Shown here: in pieces, positions 36,165 to 47,879 of the stretch
How positions within the stretch are numbered: the stretch's first letter is position 1
How the letters are laid out: the number at the start of each line of letters is the position of its first letter
Assembly (NCBI GenBank): GCA_009617715.1
Contig: VTFK01000303.1
Coordinates: forward strand, 270,683 to 334,682
DNA: 64,000 nucleotides
Direction: 5' to 3'
Origin: Plectrocnemia conspersa
Lineage: Eukaryota > Arthropoda > Insecta > Trichoptera > Polycentropodidae
Position numbers and translations under genes: made by a program
The notes under the pieces: model-generated
The model's input: only the letters and a program-made list of their open reading frames with translations
What the model was told of the DNA's origin: nothing
Databases searched by the model: none

Positions 36165-36720
36165 CAATTAAGACCCCTCGGCCCTTTAACCGTGATAATT
36201 GGAGATTAATTTTATCGATTCATTTTCACCATCGCATAAATATCCACAAAGGCAGAGAGAGAGAAGACCAAAGTAAAGGACAAGTAAAGTAGCACATATA
36301 ATAGAAGATGCTGTCGAATCCCCAATTAAGCACTTGTCGTTGTCGAAGCCGACAAGCTGGGGCTCGCGAATAAGTGAAACCATTAAAGATTGGCCAATTA
36401 TGGCGGAGGGCGGCCATATTTTTTATTTCGGCCTCCGAGCACGCCGGTCGCTGCTGGCTTGTCCAAAGTTTATAACCCTAATTGAAGTATTTGCATAGTC
36501 ACGACCGACGACCGGAGCAATTACGACCCAGACACGACCTATTATATTGTAAATAACAAGGTGCATTTTTCTCTGGGGTATCCCCATAAAATTCATGGAC
36601 CACCCCCGTCGTAAAAACACAAAGCAGATACACCCTTTCTCGGATAATTTCACGTCGACCCCGTTCGACAATTAAATTGACCTCGATTGAAGGGAAAAAT
36701 AAAATGATAAGGGGCGATGT
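36165..36720. promoter_or_regulatory. GC-richer block with GAGA and Pho/YY1-like words, candidate regulatory element
   Basis: Within 180 bp there is a GAGAGAGAG tract (36255-36263, GAGA-factor type), ATGGC at 36400-36404 and GCCAT at 36413-36417 (both the Pho/YY1 core, opposite orientations, 9 bp apart). Single-copy GC-richer DNA surrounds them. In Drosophila, clusters of GAGA and Pho sites mark Polycomb response elements. Such short words also occur by chance, so this is a weak hypothesis. Frames of 63-82 codons here are unrecognised. Confidence 0.25.
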
Positions 36721-36724
36721 AGGT

Positions 36725-37230
36725 GAGCATTGTGTTTCTGTTTGTTCTCGGGACCATTTTTTTACCTTATTTCAATACGTAAATGAAAAAGTATATTATA
36801 TGGAAAGACGGTCTGTATAAAAAGCGATTATACACTATTAACGAAATTGAATTTTTGCCTGCGTCATAGATGGGAATTGATTTTTTTTATATATATTTAG
36901 CTCTTCCGCTGTGGCAGTGACTAAAAAATAAATTTGTAAAGACGCAGTTTATGCATTCCCGCTTTATTCCTAATGTCTTCTTTAACAGTATATATTTTTT
37001 AATCCAGGTCTTTTATAGTTTAAGGTTCTGATTTTTTAAATTAGGCTCAGTATGTATTTTTATTACACATCTCCATTATTGTATATCATATATCTATATA
37101 AGCTTTAAAACTTTCTTTCGAATTATTTCTTTTAAAAAGCTAGTACAATTTTACAAAGCGACACTTTAGTTATTTACGTTTACTTTTCACGTGTTCGTTC
37201 CATCGCAGCTTTGCGATTAATGGTACGCCA
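36725..37230. other. AT-rich DNA, no gene seen
   Basis: I see nothing beyond low-complexity AT-rich sequence up to the start of the reverse-transcriptase relic. Confidence 0.5.
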
Positions 37231-37279
37231 AGGTAAAGAGTCAACTTTTTTATTTATAAAATTACTTATTTATAATATG

Positions 37280-38190
37280 TAAATCTAATTAAAGAAACTT
37301 GGGAATTAATAGAAAATAAATTAAATTATTTAATAAATAAACTACTCTTCGAAGGAGAAATACCTGAAAATTTGAAAATTGCTATTATTGTACCTATACC
37401 TAAAATAAAAAAAATAGTAAAAAGGTTGAGGAACTGAGACCAATTAACATGTTACCTTGTATATAATTAATGATGGAAGAAGTAGTAATCAAACAATTAA
37501 AAGATTTTATTATTTCGCAAAACATCTTGATTCAGAGAAAAACTTGTATTGCACTAAGACTGCAATACAAGTAGGGACAAATGATTGGTTGTTGGCCAAG
37601 GATACAAACAAAATCATTGGAGCAGTTTTTCTTGTATTTCAAAAGAGCTTTCGAAACAATAGACAAAAGAATAATGTTGAAGAAATTAGAGAATATCTGT
37701 ATAAGTAAAATAGTTTTAAGATGGTTTAATAAATACTTTAATAAAATAAAACAAAAAGGAAAATAAATTATGAATATTCCAAAGAGAAATTAATATCTCC
37801 GGTGTATCACAGGGGTCTAAATTGGGACCATTGTTATTTATATTATATATTATTGATATATTATAGTTAATAATGTAAAAAAAGTGTAAAATACATCTGT
37901 TTTTCGGACGACACATTAATGTATTGCATAGGTGATAATTTTAAAGATATAGCAATATAGTTAAAAAATTATGTACTTAAACTAAATGAGAATAAAATTA
38001 AATATATATTTAATTATTACAAAAATATGTTAGATAATAATATCAAAATGGTTATATTGTAGATAAGTCTATTATAAAAATAGTTGATAATATAAAATAT
38101 TTAAAAGTAATTGTAGATACAAAATTAAATTTAAGGAACATTGTAATTACATTTTAAAAAATAGGAATATTATCCAGATTGAAAATTATG
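37280..38190 (+). pseudogene. Non-LTR reverse transcriptase relic, most extensive RT in the window
   Basis: Across several frames the segments appear in the proper order: KETWELIENKLNYL; FEGEIPENLKIAIIVPIPK; LR then DQLTC-type remains of the LRPIN motif; FKRAFETIDKRIMLKKL (37638-37690); WFNKYFNKIKQ; SGVSQGSKLGPLLFILYI (37796-37852); and a decayed HLFFG where FADD should be. These are the fingers and palm of a non-LTR reverse transcriptase. Numerous frameshifts and stops make it dead. Clade is uncertain. Confidence 0.8.
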
Positions 38191-38194
38191 TTAA

Positions 38195-41095
38195 ACATAA
38201 ACACAAAAAAAATACAATAGTATCATATTGCCCCCATTTTACTTATTTTACTAAAACTAATCAAATTCAGCTTCCGATTGCAATGGAGATTTTTTTGTAG
38301 ATTTTCAAGATAAACATGATTTAAAAATTCATTTATAATAAACAATTATTATTAATATTTGGCATATTAACTAAATGTGAATCTAATAATAAATTATAAA
38401 AATATTGATTTTAGAAAAATATTTATTTATCAAGATTATTTTAAAATTGTACATTGACAACATGATTTCATAATACTAACATGTTTGTAGCAATCAGATT
38501 TTTATATGTATCTTATTTCAAAATACAGATTTTTAAATCACCCAATAATAAATAAGTCGGAAAATATCAATTGTATATATTAAGAAGTACATAATTCAAT
38601 TTATAACAGCATTGAGAAATTATTATAAAACTACAATACCTCACACACAACAATCTTGATAAACCCACGAAGAACTATCATGACGATATATGTATTTTTT
38701 TATAATATTTGTATATATATGTATATATATATTTTCTTTTGTGTGGGTATATTTTTATTGATATATACCGTTGGTAATAATTCAATTATATGTGAGAAAA
38801 GGTATATTCACGCCGAGGAACTTACCCAATTTCATGGGATGGGATCGAAGAAAAGGATACGGCCTGAATGTCTATATTGTACGATTCGACCGTGAGATAA
38901 CAATATCCTTTTGATTGACCTACATCTTCAATACGATATAAATTAGTTAATATATTTGCGAGTGTAAGGTAATAAATTAACATACAATGTTATTTTAACC
39001 CACTCATTCTGCTAATTCCTGATCGAGCTGTTAGCCTGAGAATAATTGACAAAGAAACGGTGTTAAAAAAACGCATATTTGTCAAAAATAGTGTATAATA
39101 TATAGGCTTAAAAAATCCATTATTCTTTACAGATAAATTATATATGAAAAAAATATTTTGAGGGTGTCATATAATTTTTTTATTATCTCCGTTTCAACTT
39201 TATGGCGCTTAGACCCTACAAGAGCTTCACCTTTCGATAATAATACCGATAAATATGATACATCATAAAACAAACAGCAAGATAAAAATAGCTTATAATA
39301 TTATTTGATAATCCAAAACAACATTTTTATAATATAATATTACTAGTTCTCGGAACACATCATATTATAACCGGATTATGTATATAAATGTCAAGACATC
39401 TAATTCCGAATACTTTATTATCATATGATACAAATTAAAATGTATAATAAAACTTTAACGATATAAAATTATTTTAATATATATTCATATACTTAAAATT
39501 AAACATAGCAATAATTATGTTCGAACCAGTTAACAAAATTCCCCTAGCGTGTCAGACAATATATATTTTGAGTTATAGCAGACCGCCAACGTCTCGTTTC
39601 CAGTTCTTGTGCTATATGTTAATTAAAATGCCTCATGATTGGAGTATCGGAGTCAAAAAAAGCATCAAAGAAGAACCCTGAAAGAAAGCGAAAATAGACA
39701 CAGCTCATAAAATAAATCTTCTTGACGGCATAATTACTAGCTGCAACTCGAGAAACAGATGATATCCTCAAATACGCCCGGTTATCGTCGTTTTTATTTA
39801 TTACCTTTTTCGTAGAAAATATCTGACACTAGCCCCCCCTCAAAAAAGTTGATTAAAAATAAATTAAAACAAATCGCCAAATAGCAAAACCCAATCCATT
39901 GCAAAAAAATAATCAGCAGAATTCTTCTTCTGCACCACAAAAATAATAGAAATACCTTCGGTTTTAAATGCCTCGTATGTTATACATATGCTATAGATAT
40001 ATGTTTGTATATTCTATTTAATATAAAATACACATGGGCGATTTTATATCGAAGTTTCTGCCATTCTTTCCATTCGATAAAAGATAAATGACTTTTAGAT
40101 TGATTGGATCGCCTATTGTGTTCAGAAAACCAACTCCTTTTACACCCAAACACAATAGGGCCCATGTAAATAAAGGGAATGAATTATTTAAAAACTAAAG
40201 ACTGGCTGCTGTTGTGTTTTTGCTTATTTTTATTCTGCCTTCGCTCGCCCAAAAGCAAATATTTTCATACGAAATTATGTTGAATTGAAATAATTCACGC
40301 GCGCTTAAAGAAGAGGTAAAATAATTAAGAAATTTATTTATGAGTTCATAAATCATTTCAGCTGTGTTTTATAATGAAATAGTGTATAATATAACAAGAA
40401 TAGAAGATAAATTGCTTTTAATATGAAGTCGTATTAAATTAAACGTATACGACTTTTGTGTAGAGGTAACCTCTGGTCACCTATCGCACATAACTTCGTT
40501 TCGTTGACGCGATCAGTGAGCACAAACATTTTTTTAGTCATCATTTCATAATTTTGTAGACACTAAGGTAACTCAAAATGTGCTTACAGAAACATTTATA
40601 AAAGTATGAATATATATCTATATGAAACCTGTTAGCAATGAGACATTTAAAATAAAACCAAATTTAATTTTCTTTTAATTACAAAATATTAGTCTTTGTT
40701 AACAATTATTTCAAATTATTTGTTTCTAAAGCAAAAAATTACAACTAAAAAAAAAGCCACAAAATTAAACTAGGAATATTTAATGAAAATTCTTTAAAAG
40801 CGTGTGTAGCAAAACTGACAGTGATCGCAATTGCATGAAAAATAGTAAAAAGATCTGTATCCACCGTTTGCTAAGCAATTTAAAAAAACGATGTTTTTCG
40901 TATCCACTTTAAAAGTACTTTTTGAAAAAGATAAGATAGCGTGATTAAATTATTTAAAAAAAATATAAAAAGCATTTAATTACCAATTGAAATTTTGATT
41001 AGTTACACGTTTCTGAGTGCTTTCGTAAAAACACTATCCTTTTTATTTAAAATAGTTTATTGCTAAGTTGTACAATTTACCAAAAGAAAATAGTG
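38195..41095. other. AT-rich DNA, no gene seen
   Basis: The stretch includes TA dinucleotide tracts near 38700-38735. The 79-codon frame at 38656-38895 begins in such a tract and its less AT-rich end (38810-38895) is unrecognised. Nothing else stands out. Confidence 0.45.
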
Positions 41096-41099
41096 TCGA

Positions 41100-41420
41100 G
41101 TTTTAGAGCTGGTGGAAGAGTAATGTCCTCTGGATGATCTGCTAAAGTCTCTCGTGTTTTTTTTGTTGTTTGTTCTCGGTCTCGGTCTGGTTGTCTACCG
41201 TCTCAAATCATGTGATCATCTGCTCTTGACGCGTGTTATTTTCTCTGACCCTCTTGTCTCGAATCACTTGATCGTCTTTTGCTGTGACAAAATGCCAGTG
41301 TTGTAGGCTGTCTGCCGTCTTGATTTGCTTGCTCATGAATTGAGAAGACAAATGAGCAAGCGAAACTCATTTTTTCGAATCGCTGGAACGTCTGTCCCAA
41401 TGACAGTGCATCAGACCTTT
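41100..41420. repeat. Degenerate tandem repetition of GTCTC-AATCA-TTGATC units
   Basis: The words GTCTCAAATCATGTGATCATCT (41200s) and GTCTCGAATCACTTGATCGTCT (41260s) are two copies of one unit. Looser relatives follow (CGTCTTGATTTGC) and a nearby inverted TTGCTTGCTCAT/ATGAGCAAGC pair lies at about 41325-41365. The DNA is CT-biased. No protein is recognised. Confidence 0.45.
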
Positions 41421-41424
41421 TAAA

Positions 41425-42200
41425 TTTTTGACTCGAGATGTCTCCGGCGAATCATAAAAAATCAGAGATCGATTCATCAAACAAAATATGTTTACGCATT
41501 GAATAAGTGAAATGATGAACACATTCCAAAGGTAAATCATAATGGTGGTTTTAATGCCAGAAAGACGCAATGCCTGTTGCAAGACTTAATGCACAAAAGT
41601 ATTGTTTTTCTAGACATTACAAGCGTTTAACGAGAGTGCTAAATGAAATGTCTATTATGTTACGCAATTGTGTTATATATATTATCCTCTTGTGGGTTAG
41701 GTGTTTTGTCAAAACGAGTTGTTATTTCCTTTTTTTCTTCAAAAGTGTTGTTTTATACTTATAAGGCAATTCATATAATTCATTTAGTTGACCTTATCGT
41801 TAACTAGACAACTGGTGGACCCCCCCCTCAAGTCGAATGAAAAAAAAGCTTATTTATACCAATAGCCGTAATAAGGCAATATTGGCTACCATTGCGGCCA
41901 CTTTTGATGATGATAAAATAGTAAATAAAACGTCTATTGGTCATAAATGATAATGGCTTTTAAAAGCTTTGCCATTGTTAACTTCGTCACTCTTTAAAAT
42001 CGTTACATTTTTTAGGGGCTTAATTTTAATTATAATTTCAGCAATACAATGATTAATTTTATACGTAGCTTAAGTACTAATAATATTGAGTATGAGTACT
42101 ACTTTTAAAAAATCGATAAATGATTTTTTATTTTGTACTAAACAAGGCTGATCAACAATAATAATAGTTAAAATGTAAATAAAATTTAGAGTGAATAAAA
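41425..42200. other. AT-rich DNA, no gene seen
   Basis: Frames of 64-71 codons at 41367-41764 are unrecognised. No repeat partner is visible. Confidence 0.45.
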
Positions 42201-42204
42201 TGTG

Positions 42205-42640
42205 GTAACCCTACAATTTTACGTCATCGCTAATAGCCCAAGTTGATGTGTCGACTTTCCCTGGTCGTAAAAATTTAAGAGGTCTCTGCTAAAAGCGCCG
42301 CGACCGTCAAGGGGCCGAAAGCGCCAACTTTGTTTACGGGCCCAAAGTTCGACGGGATAAACGCAAACAAATGTTTAAAGATTTACCCCCCACTTGCTAC
42401 GGTGGTGGCGAGCTGCGACTCATAAACTTTGCACCCCCGAACAACCAAAAACACAATAAAACCCTAATTGCATTCCGAAAGCTCAGCGCCGATTTCATAT
42501 TTGCACATTTTAGTGTTACTCGGGCTCGACGCCGAGCTTTGGCTCAAAATTTTATTTCAATTAACGAACTTAGCTCGAATTTTTGTGTTGCGCTCGTAAA
42601 ATATTAATTTATGCGACCCGTAAAACGAACTTATCCAAGG
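42205..42640. other. GC-rich non-repetitive island, possible regulatory element
   Basis: GC-rich over 42270-42620, single-copy in the window. A 78-codon plus frame (42371-42607) is open but unrecognised and lacks flanking splice sites. The look is that of conserved non-coding DNA; this is inference. Confidence 0.3.
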
Positions 42641-42644
42641 AAAC

Positions 42645-43380
42645 CTTGTTTATTGCCAATTGGGCGCTTATCATGTAAATTATATATTTTTTAATGGAAT
42701 CGCCTTTCAAAGTTTTCGATTCGAATATGGGTCTCCTATCTATATATCGTAACGACTTCTGTTTAAAAATAAAATATGAGTTTTAGGTGGTATGTATAGG
42801 AAAAAAGGCTAAAAAATGTGTGCAAATGCTTGGGAATCTCGGCCTGGGTCCCTCCGACCCGCCTCCTAGGAATAAATAAATTCCTGAGTCTTTCGGCCTC
42901 CGCCCTTCGTCGTGGCCCTTCAATATTTCATCTTGTAGGCAAAATATTTTTTTACGAGCGCCTCGAAAGCTTGATAATTTTTTCATGAGAAACGTTGTCT
43001 ATTTATTTTTGCCTCGGGCCGATGTTGATCTTCAAATAACTGCGAAATAATTTTAAAGTCTCTATATATAACATATTTCAATGTATATAAAAAAAGTCTT
43101 TATATATAACTCAAATATATTTTTGAAACTCACAAAACTAATTAAAATATATTTATTGCTTCCTAGGTTTACGGAGTATTGATGATTTTTTTTATATTTA
43201 ATAAAAAGTAAGGAAGCGCTTGAATAATATAATAGAAAAATATGTCCAAGAGCAATTTACGTCTGTAAAAAAAAGAAGAGGATGCTAATTTAGAACCAAT
43301 AGCGTTTTTACTTCCAGTGAATATCTTAGTGAAAGCGTTCTTGGGCGATCATCTGATTATTAAAAACTAGGTGCCAATTA
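42645..43380. other. AT-rich DNA with a balanced segment at 42.80-43.02 kb
   Basis: The segment at 42800-43020 has an unrecognised 67-codon minus frame (42783-42986). TATATAAC words repeat at about 43064, 43085 and 43104. Confidence 0.35.
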
Positions 43381-43404
43381 TACACAGATTAGGTCGAAGC
43401 AGTA

Positions 43405-43580
43405 ACATTTTATTAATGAATATAACAATTAGTTACATGTTTTTAACAAAAATAATACGATAGATCGGCGGACGAAGCGCCGCTGGTCGTTGTCTTCTCG
43501 TCGTGGTCCACCAAAAAATATGTTACCCTCCGCCACCGGCACGTTAATGGCCGTTTATTTTTTGACCATAGAAAATAATC
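43405..43580 (-). repeat. Dispersed repeat, copy 2 (partner at 3.4 kb, inverted)
   Basis: The reverse complement matches 3390-3585: CATTAACGTG, GGTGGACC and CGACCAGCGGCGC in order, with similarity extending to CATGTAACTAAT. The class is unknown. It abuts the Jockey-like relic that follows, so it might belong to that element, but the partner at 3.4 kb has no recognisable Jockey sequence beside it. Confidence 0.55.
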
Positions 43581-43739
43581 AGTTTCTTACACTTCTACAT
43601 AACAATTCATCGTGCTTTACTTATCGAATTATTTTGTTGTTCTTGCTTTTTAAAAGGCACCGTCGAAATAAAGTAAGTAAAGCCAAATTAGATATTACCT
43701 AAGTTTTTAAATATAATACAATATGTGTATAATAAGTTT

Positions 43740-44400
43740 TTAAATATAATAATACAATATGTGGACCATAAGCAATTCTATATTTCCCTCGTTTCTCTTT
43801 CTTGCAGCAACTAGGCACTTGAAAAATAAAAATAACATGTGGAAAGTCTCCCATTGGATGTAAGCATTTCTTTAAATAATTAACATATAGTTATATAATG
43901 TTTAACTAGACTTACATAATTAAATTAAAGGTTAGTTGGTAATACATTTGTTAGCCCGCATTATTTTGTTTATATTAAATAAATTCATTTGTTAGTTTTT
44001 ACATATTAACACTCCTAAATCTACGTTAAGTTATAACATTGACTTTTATAAGATTACTTGACAGTATATAGGGGTAAGTTTTGTTTTTTTTACACTGACA
44101 CAGTCACTTAACATATAATGGTTAGGCCCAAATCAATGAGCACCTATCAACAACCTGAGAAATTTATTCTGGAACCTCGCAAAATATTGTTAATAAATAT
44201 AGAGGTCACATCCCAAATCTCTGCTCCATAAGTTATATATTATCATTTTATTTTTTAATGATAAGCCTAAATTAGGTCCGCTGAACTAGTCCCAGATATT
44301 CCCATTTATTCCAAATATGTGTTTTCTATGTCAGTCTTCTGTCGAAATGAATTCCAAGATATTTGGCGGAGTTCCCTTTTGGTATCCATTTCCCGTTAAG
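43740..44400 (-). pseudogene. Jockey-like RT C-terminal region and tail
   Basis: On the minus strand, 44390-44332 encodes KWIPKGNSAKYLGIHFDRRL, the motif after the catalytic site in Jockey-like reverse transcriptases. It is followed by LSLKNKMIIYN and a RFQNKFLRLLIGAHWFGPN stretch matching the thumb (YK-x-I-x-PIWTYG...RFQ-x-K-x-LR...APW). The lower-coordinate tail aligns with 9430-9900. Stops and frameshifts are frequent. The upstream part of this element seems to lie at 47.03-47.17 kb, separated by the hAT relic. Confidence 0.8.
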
Positions 44401-44599
44401 GGATACCGGAAGACAAGTATCTTTGTTCAGCGTAAATGTAACATGGAATGATTTTCATTAGCGATTCGCAATTAAAAAAGCCAAGCTTAAACCTTTGAGA
44501 GATGATTTTGCAATGTCTATAATGATATTTTTGGGTCATTATTGCAGTGCGTCCGAATGTGTAGCAATTTTTGTTTAGTTTGGTTAAGGAAGATTTATT

Positions 44600-44875
44600 G
44601 TGTATAACAAACACAATATTTGGTCTGAGGTATACCCGATAGTATTTGATACAGTTTTGAGAAAAAAGTGGCAAAGGTGGCCCGACGATTTTGGTGAATA
44701 AAAATGCCGGAACTGTATTGGTTTTGAATGAAGCTCTTATTGGGGTAATAATTAGATTCATTTGCGAAAACTCGCGTTCACGTTCACATGAAAAAATTGG
44801 AATAAAAATCAAAGCATTTATCAAACGCAATATTTTTTTAAGATGACTTTTCGCAAACGTGTTCGTGAAATACAC
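44600..44875 (-). pseudogene. hAT transposase C-terminal dimerisation region
   Basis: A minus frame (44396-44875) reads LRLINALIFIPIFSCERERE, then FSQMNLIITPIRASF, then LFTKIVGPPLPLF. This matches the hAT C-terminal domain of the GTF2IRD2/ZBED-like branch (INT-x-x-VPVSTAECERGFSQMNLI-x-TP-x-RAS...IVGPP). The region mediates transposase dimerisation and active-site closure. The frame then runs into unrelated Jockey sequence. It belongs with the N-terminal part at 46.09-46.70 kb, from which the foldback element separates it. Confidence 0.85.
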
Positions 44876-45240
44876 AAGTCGTTTCTCTTTCGTTTATGGT
44901 AGTTTGATTGACATGTTTCTAAATTCCATCTCTCCAAATGTCAACTGAACATCTTCAGGCTTGTATTTTTAGTTAAGTACGCGAGCCCAAATTGCAAACT
45001 CAACATTTTTTCTATCTAGCATAACCTTTAAATAATTGACTTGTTCAACGAGGAATAAAATGCTTTCGAATCAATAGAAGGATCATTCATTTTAAAAAAA
45101 ATCGTTATATGAAATGTACAGCAGCTGCAAACATTTATAATCAGAGACATTAATTTGGCCAGAAAAAGTCATGTCATTAAATGAAATACGTATAAGTTTA
45201 AAAAAAATAGGTTTTTTTTTAAAATATTTTATTATGTCAC

Positions 45241-46084
45241 TTAAGTGAAATCATATCGAAACACATTTTCACCAGTAGATATATATTTTTACCAGTAAAA
45301 ATATAATTTATCTGGCAGGTGTCAGTAAAATTATATGATTTCAACTCCTCCATAAGTAGTAATATATATATTTACATGCATTGTATAAATGCTTGTATTT
45401 TTCAGTGAAGTTATATTTTCACTAGTGAAGTCCGTATACATTTTCACAAAAAATAGATACATATTTTTACTATCGAAAATATAATTTAGCTAGTGAAATA
45501 ATATGCTGTTCCAAAATGTCTCTGAAACTAAATTTGAAAGTTGCGAAACGTAAATTTGCTGTTCGAACCCAACTCTAACCTACACGAATTAGCCAAACCC
45601 AACTTGACCTAATGAAACCTAATGAAAGTTCTAAAACATATTACAATTTTAGAACTTTCATTAAGTCAAATCTAAAATACAAACTTAGCCAAATAATCGA
45701 AAAAAGAAGTGCAGACAGACGTCGCATCTCGCATATTGCTCCATAGTTTGTCTGCACTTCGATATTACACTATGTTTTAAAAATATGATAGCTATCCTTA
45801 CCGATATTACTAAGGACTTCTAATATGAGAGTATTGATCAAATTGTATTCGAACCGAATTTTGGTTAATAGGAGAGCGCAAAAATAATTATCACTTCTCA
45901 GAAGTAAAAAATCCACGTCAAACGCAATAAAATCGATGTCGGCGCCGTTGCAGTGGGGAACGCTCGGTAACGAGCGTAAACGGCGACAGCACGATTTTAT
46001 TGCTTTTAACGTGGATTTTTTACTTCTGAGAAGGGATAATTGTTTTTGCGCTCTCCTATTGATCATAATTTGGTTTAGATGTAC
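45241..46084 (-). mobile_element. Foldback-bearing element of about 840 bp, copy B, inside a hAT relic
   Basis: This is copy A (18674-19490) in opposite orientation, from GTACATCTAAACC (ending 46084) to ACTTAAGTG (45241). Its hairpin is more complete than in A: both arms reach from the AATAGGAGAGCGCAAAA word through CTTCTGAGAAG and ATCCACGT to the ATAAAATCG words, about 110 bp each. The GAACTTTCATTA inverted pair is also kept. It lies between recognisable N- and C-terminal parts of one hAT transposase, so it inserted there. A 98-codon minus frame here arises from the hairpin and is not a gene. Confidence 0.8.
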
Positions 46085-46089
46085 ATCAT

Positions 46090-46700
46090 TCTAAACAATA
46101 ATGGCATTTGCTATATAAAAAGACATGCGTTTAAAGTCACTTTGGCGTTACGTTGATAAAATAAATTTAATACTATCGATACAGCAACGAACCGATTTTT
46201 TTTGCTAATGGTGATTATTCATCACTTATTAATGAAATTTTTCTCATTTCATCACTTATATTATTCACAATACTAATGCATGTGTTTGTTGAATGAGGAA
46301 TACTAGTAATTTCAATCCCATTCAGTTCTTGCAGATAAATTTCACTTTTAAGTATAAAATGCTTGATTTTATTTGCTACTTTATATGAACTTTTTGCGAG
46401 ATTAAAAAAATGCTTTTAATCTTATTTTTTCGGTTTCAGAAATAATTTTTAACGCTGAATTGTGTGCGGCAGATTTTCTGGGATCGAATTTTTTTTTAAG
46501 TGAGCTAAATTGTAGCTTCTTATATTTTTAAGGATACGTGATTTCATTGTTAGTCTATGCTTTGGAAATGTATATTCCCATCCTCGTTTCAGTTCCAAAA
46601 GTTCCTACATTTCTGCAAGATGTGCAGCAGTCAAGCTTAATTGATTCAACCATTCATTTTTTAAGCAAAAATTGCTTTTTTTATCTAATGATCAAAAAAA
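46090..46700 (-). pseudogene. hAT transposase, TTF-type zinc finger and start of catalytic domain
   Basis: Minus-strand frames give CTSCRNVGTFG and then LKKKFDPRKSAAHNSALKII (about 46500-46440), the TTF-type zinc finger of hAT transposases (C-x2-C ... H). Next come YLQELNGIEITSIPHSTNT and CISIVNNISDEMRK (46345-46246), matching the L-x-N-G-x-x-G...I-x-x-I-x-x-EM-x-x-K stretch before the first catalytic Asp. A short AKKIGSLL remains of the DEST-x-x-x-KKS motif, with the catalytic D region disrupted by a stop. The element is dead. Confidence 0.8.
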
Positions 46701-47029
46701 TTTGACCAATCATTTTGAGTTCGGTTTGCTCATCAAGATTAGCTTGAGATGATTCAGAATCATCAACTAGCAACAATATCTTCATATTTTTCTGTTTTTG
46801 TTTTAGATTCTTTTTAGTGGAATTGGCGGTTGAGAATTAGCCGAAAGTTTCTTTCATTTTTAAACTTGGGGTTAAGCTTTTATACTCAAAAAGAAGGAAA
46901 ATGAAAATTTACGTCATATTTACGTAACAATAAGGAAATAAAACATAGATAAGCACAGTAACAATTGTTTTTCAAACAGTAAAAATATCGTAAAAAATGT
47001 TTCGGACGCCGTTCCACCGCAATACATGC

Positions 47030-47165
47030 CAAAAAATCGTAAATTTTATTGTCACTATTTTGATCATTTTCACAAATATCTTCTTTGAAATAATTTAAAT
47101 GTATTTTGATAGTGATCGTCGAAAGCTTAAGCTTTTTCTATATGGTCCCTAACCCATTTACTGTT
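47030..47165 (-). pseudogene. Jockey-like ORF2 linker fragment
   Basis: Minus strand 47150-47105 encodes VRDHIEKA (stop) AFDDHYQN, the same EKAEAFADH segment found at 10.3 kb. A YQNSDNKI-like continuation also matches that copy. With the thumb region at 43.74-44.4 kb it probably made one Jockey-like element, later split by a hAT insertion. Confidence 0.65.
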
Positions 47166-47169
47166 ATTA

Positions 47170-47875
47170 AGTCTGATTGGGGAAGAGAATTTAAATACAG
47201 ATCAAAAAATGTACATACTTGAGAAAATCGCATTGTCAATAGAAAAATAAAATTCACAATGCCAAAACTTTTTTCTAGCAACCAAATAATAATAAAAGAT
47301 TTTATAATAATTAAATAGGAGATGTATAAGCTGAATAATTTACTTAGTTATTATACTTAAGAGACTTTTTAACAGTTCTATTTAATTAATTGCTAAGAGA
47401 AGTCAGGTCATTTTTCTACATAGATAAATAAATCATTTAAAAACTTATGTATAATAAATTAAGATAATAATATCGACTAAGTAAAACATATTTTAAAACC
47501 ATATATACAAACTATTTTAAACCCATATTGATGTGTTTAATGTTTTTAACGGTTTTTGGTAAACGAGCCACCGATTGATAAAATTATATCTTACCAGCAT
47601 TCTTACATATGAGCTGGCATTTTTCCGATTATTAAAAGATCCATTCGTTTTGTCCGAGACAGTCCAGTTATTTTTAGAATGCACACACATATTATCTTTC
47701 TGATTGCTCTAATGCGTACGTTGTTAAAATTAGTAACGTAATACCATACACTTTTTTCTACTTTTATCTCCTCTGCGACAAAAGACATTCACGTCACAGT
47801 TGAGATTTATGGTAAACATTAACTTTATAGTATCGGTATAAAAATAAAATACTGTATTACTTATGCCCACGCGCG
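47170..47875. other. AT-rich DNA, no gene seen
   Basis: A 61-codon minus frame at 47603-47788 is unrecognised. No other feature is visible. Confidence 0.45.
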
Positions 47876-47879
47876 TCTT

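Noticed and set aside
44396..44600. Continuation of the 159-codon minus-strand frame beyond the hAT domain
   Set aside because: The hAT similarity ends near 44600; the rest is fused unrelated sequence, so the frame is not one protein.
45770..46066. Minus-strand 98-codon frame
   Set aside because: It lies within the hairpin of foldback copy B and is not matched by an open frame in copy A.
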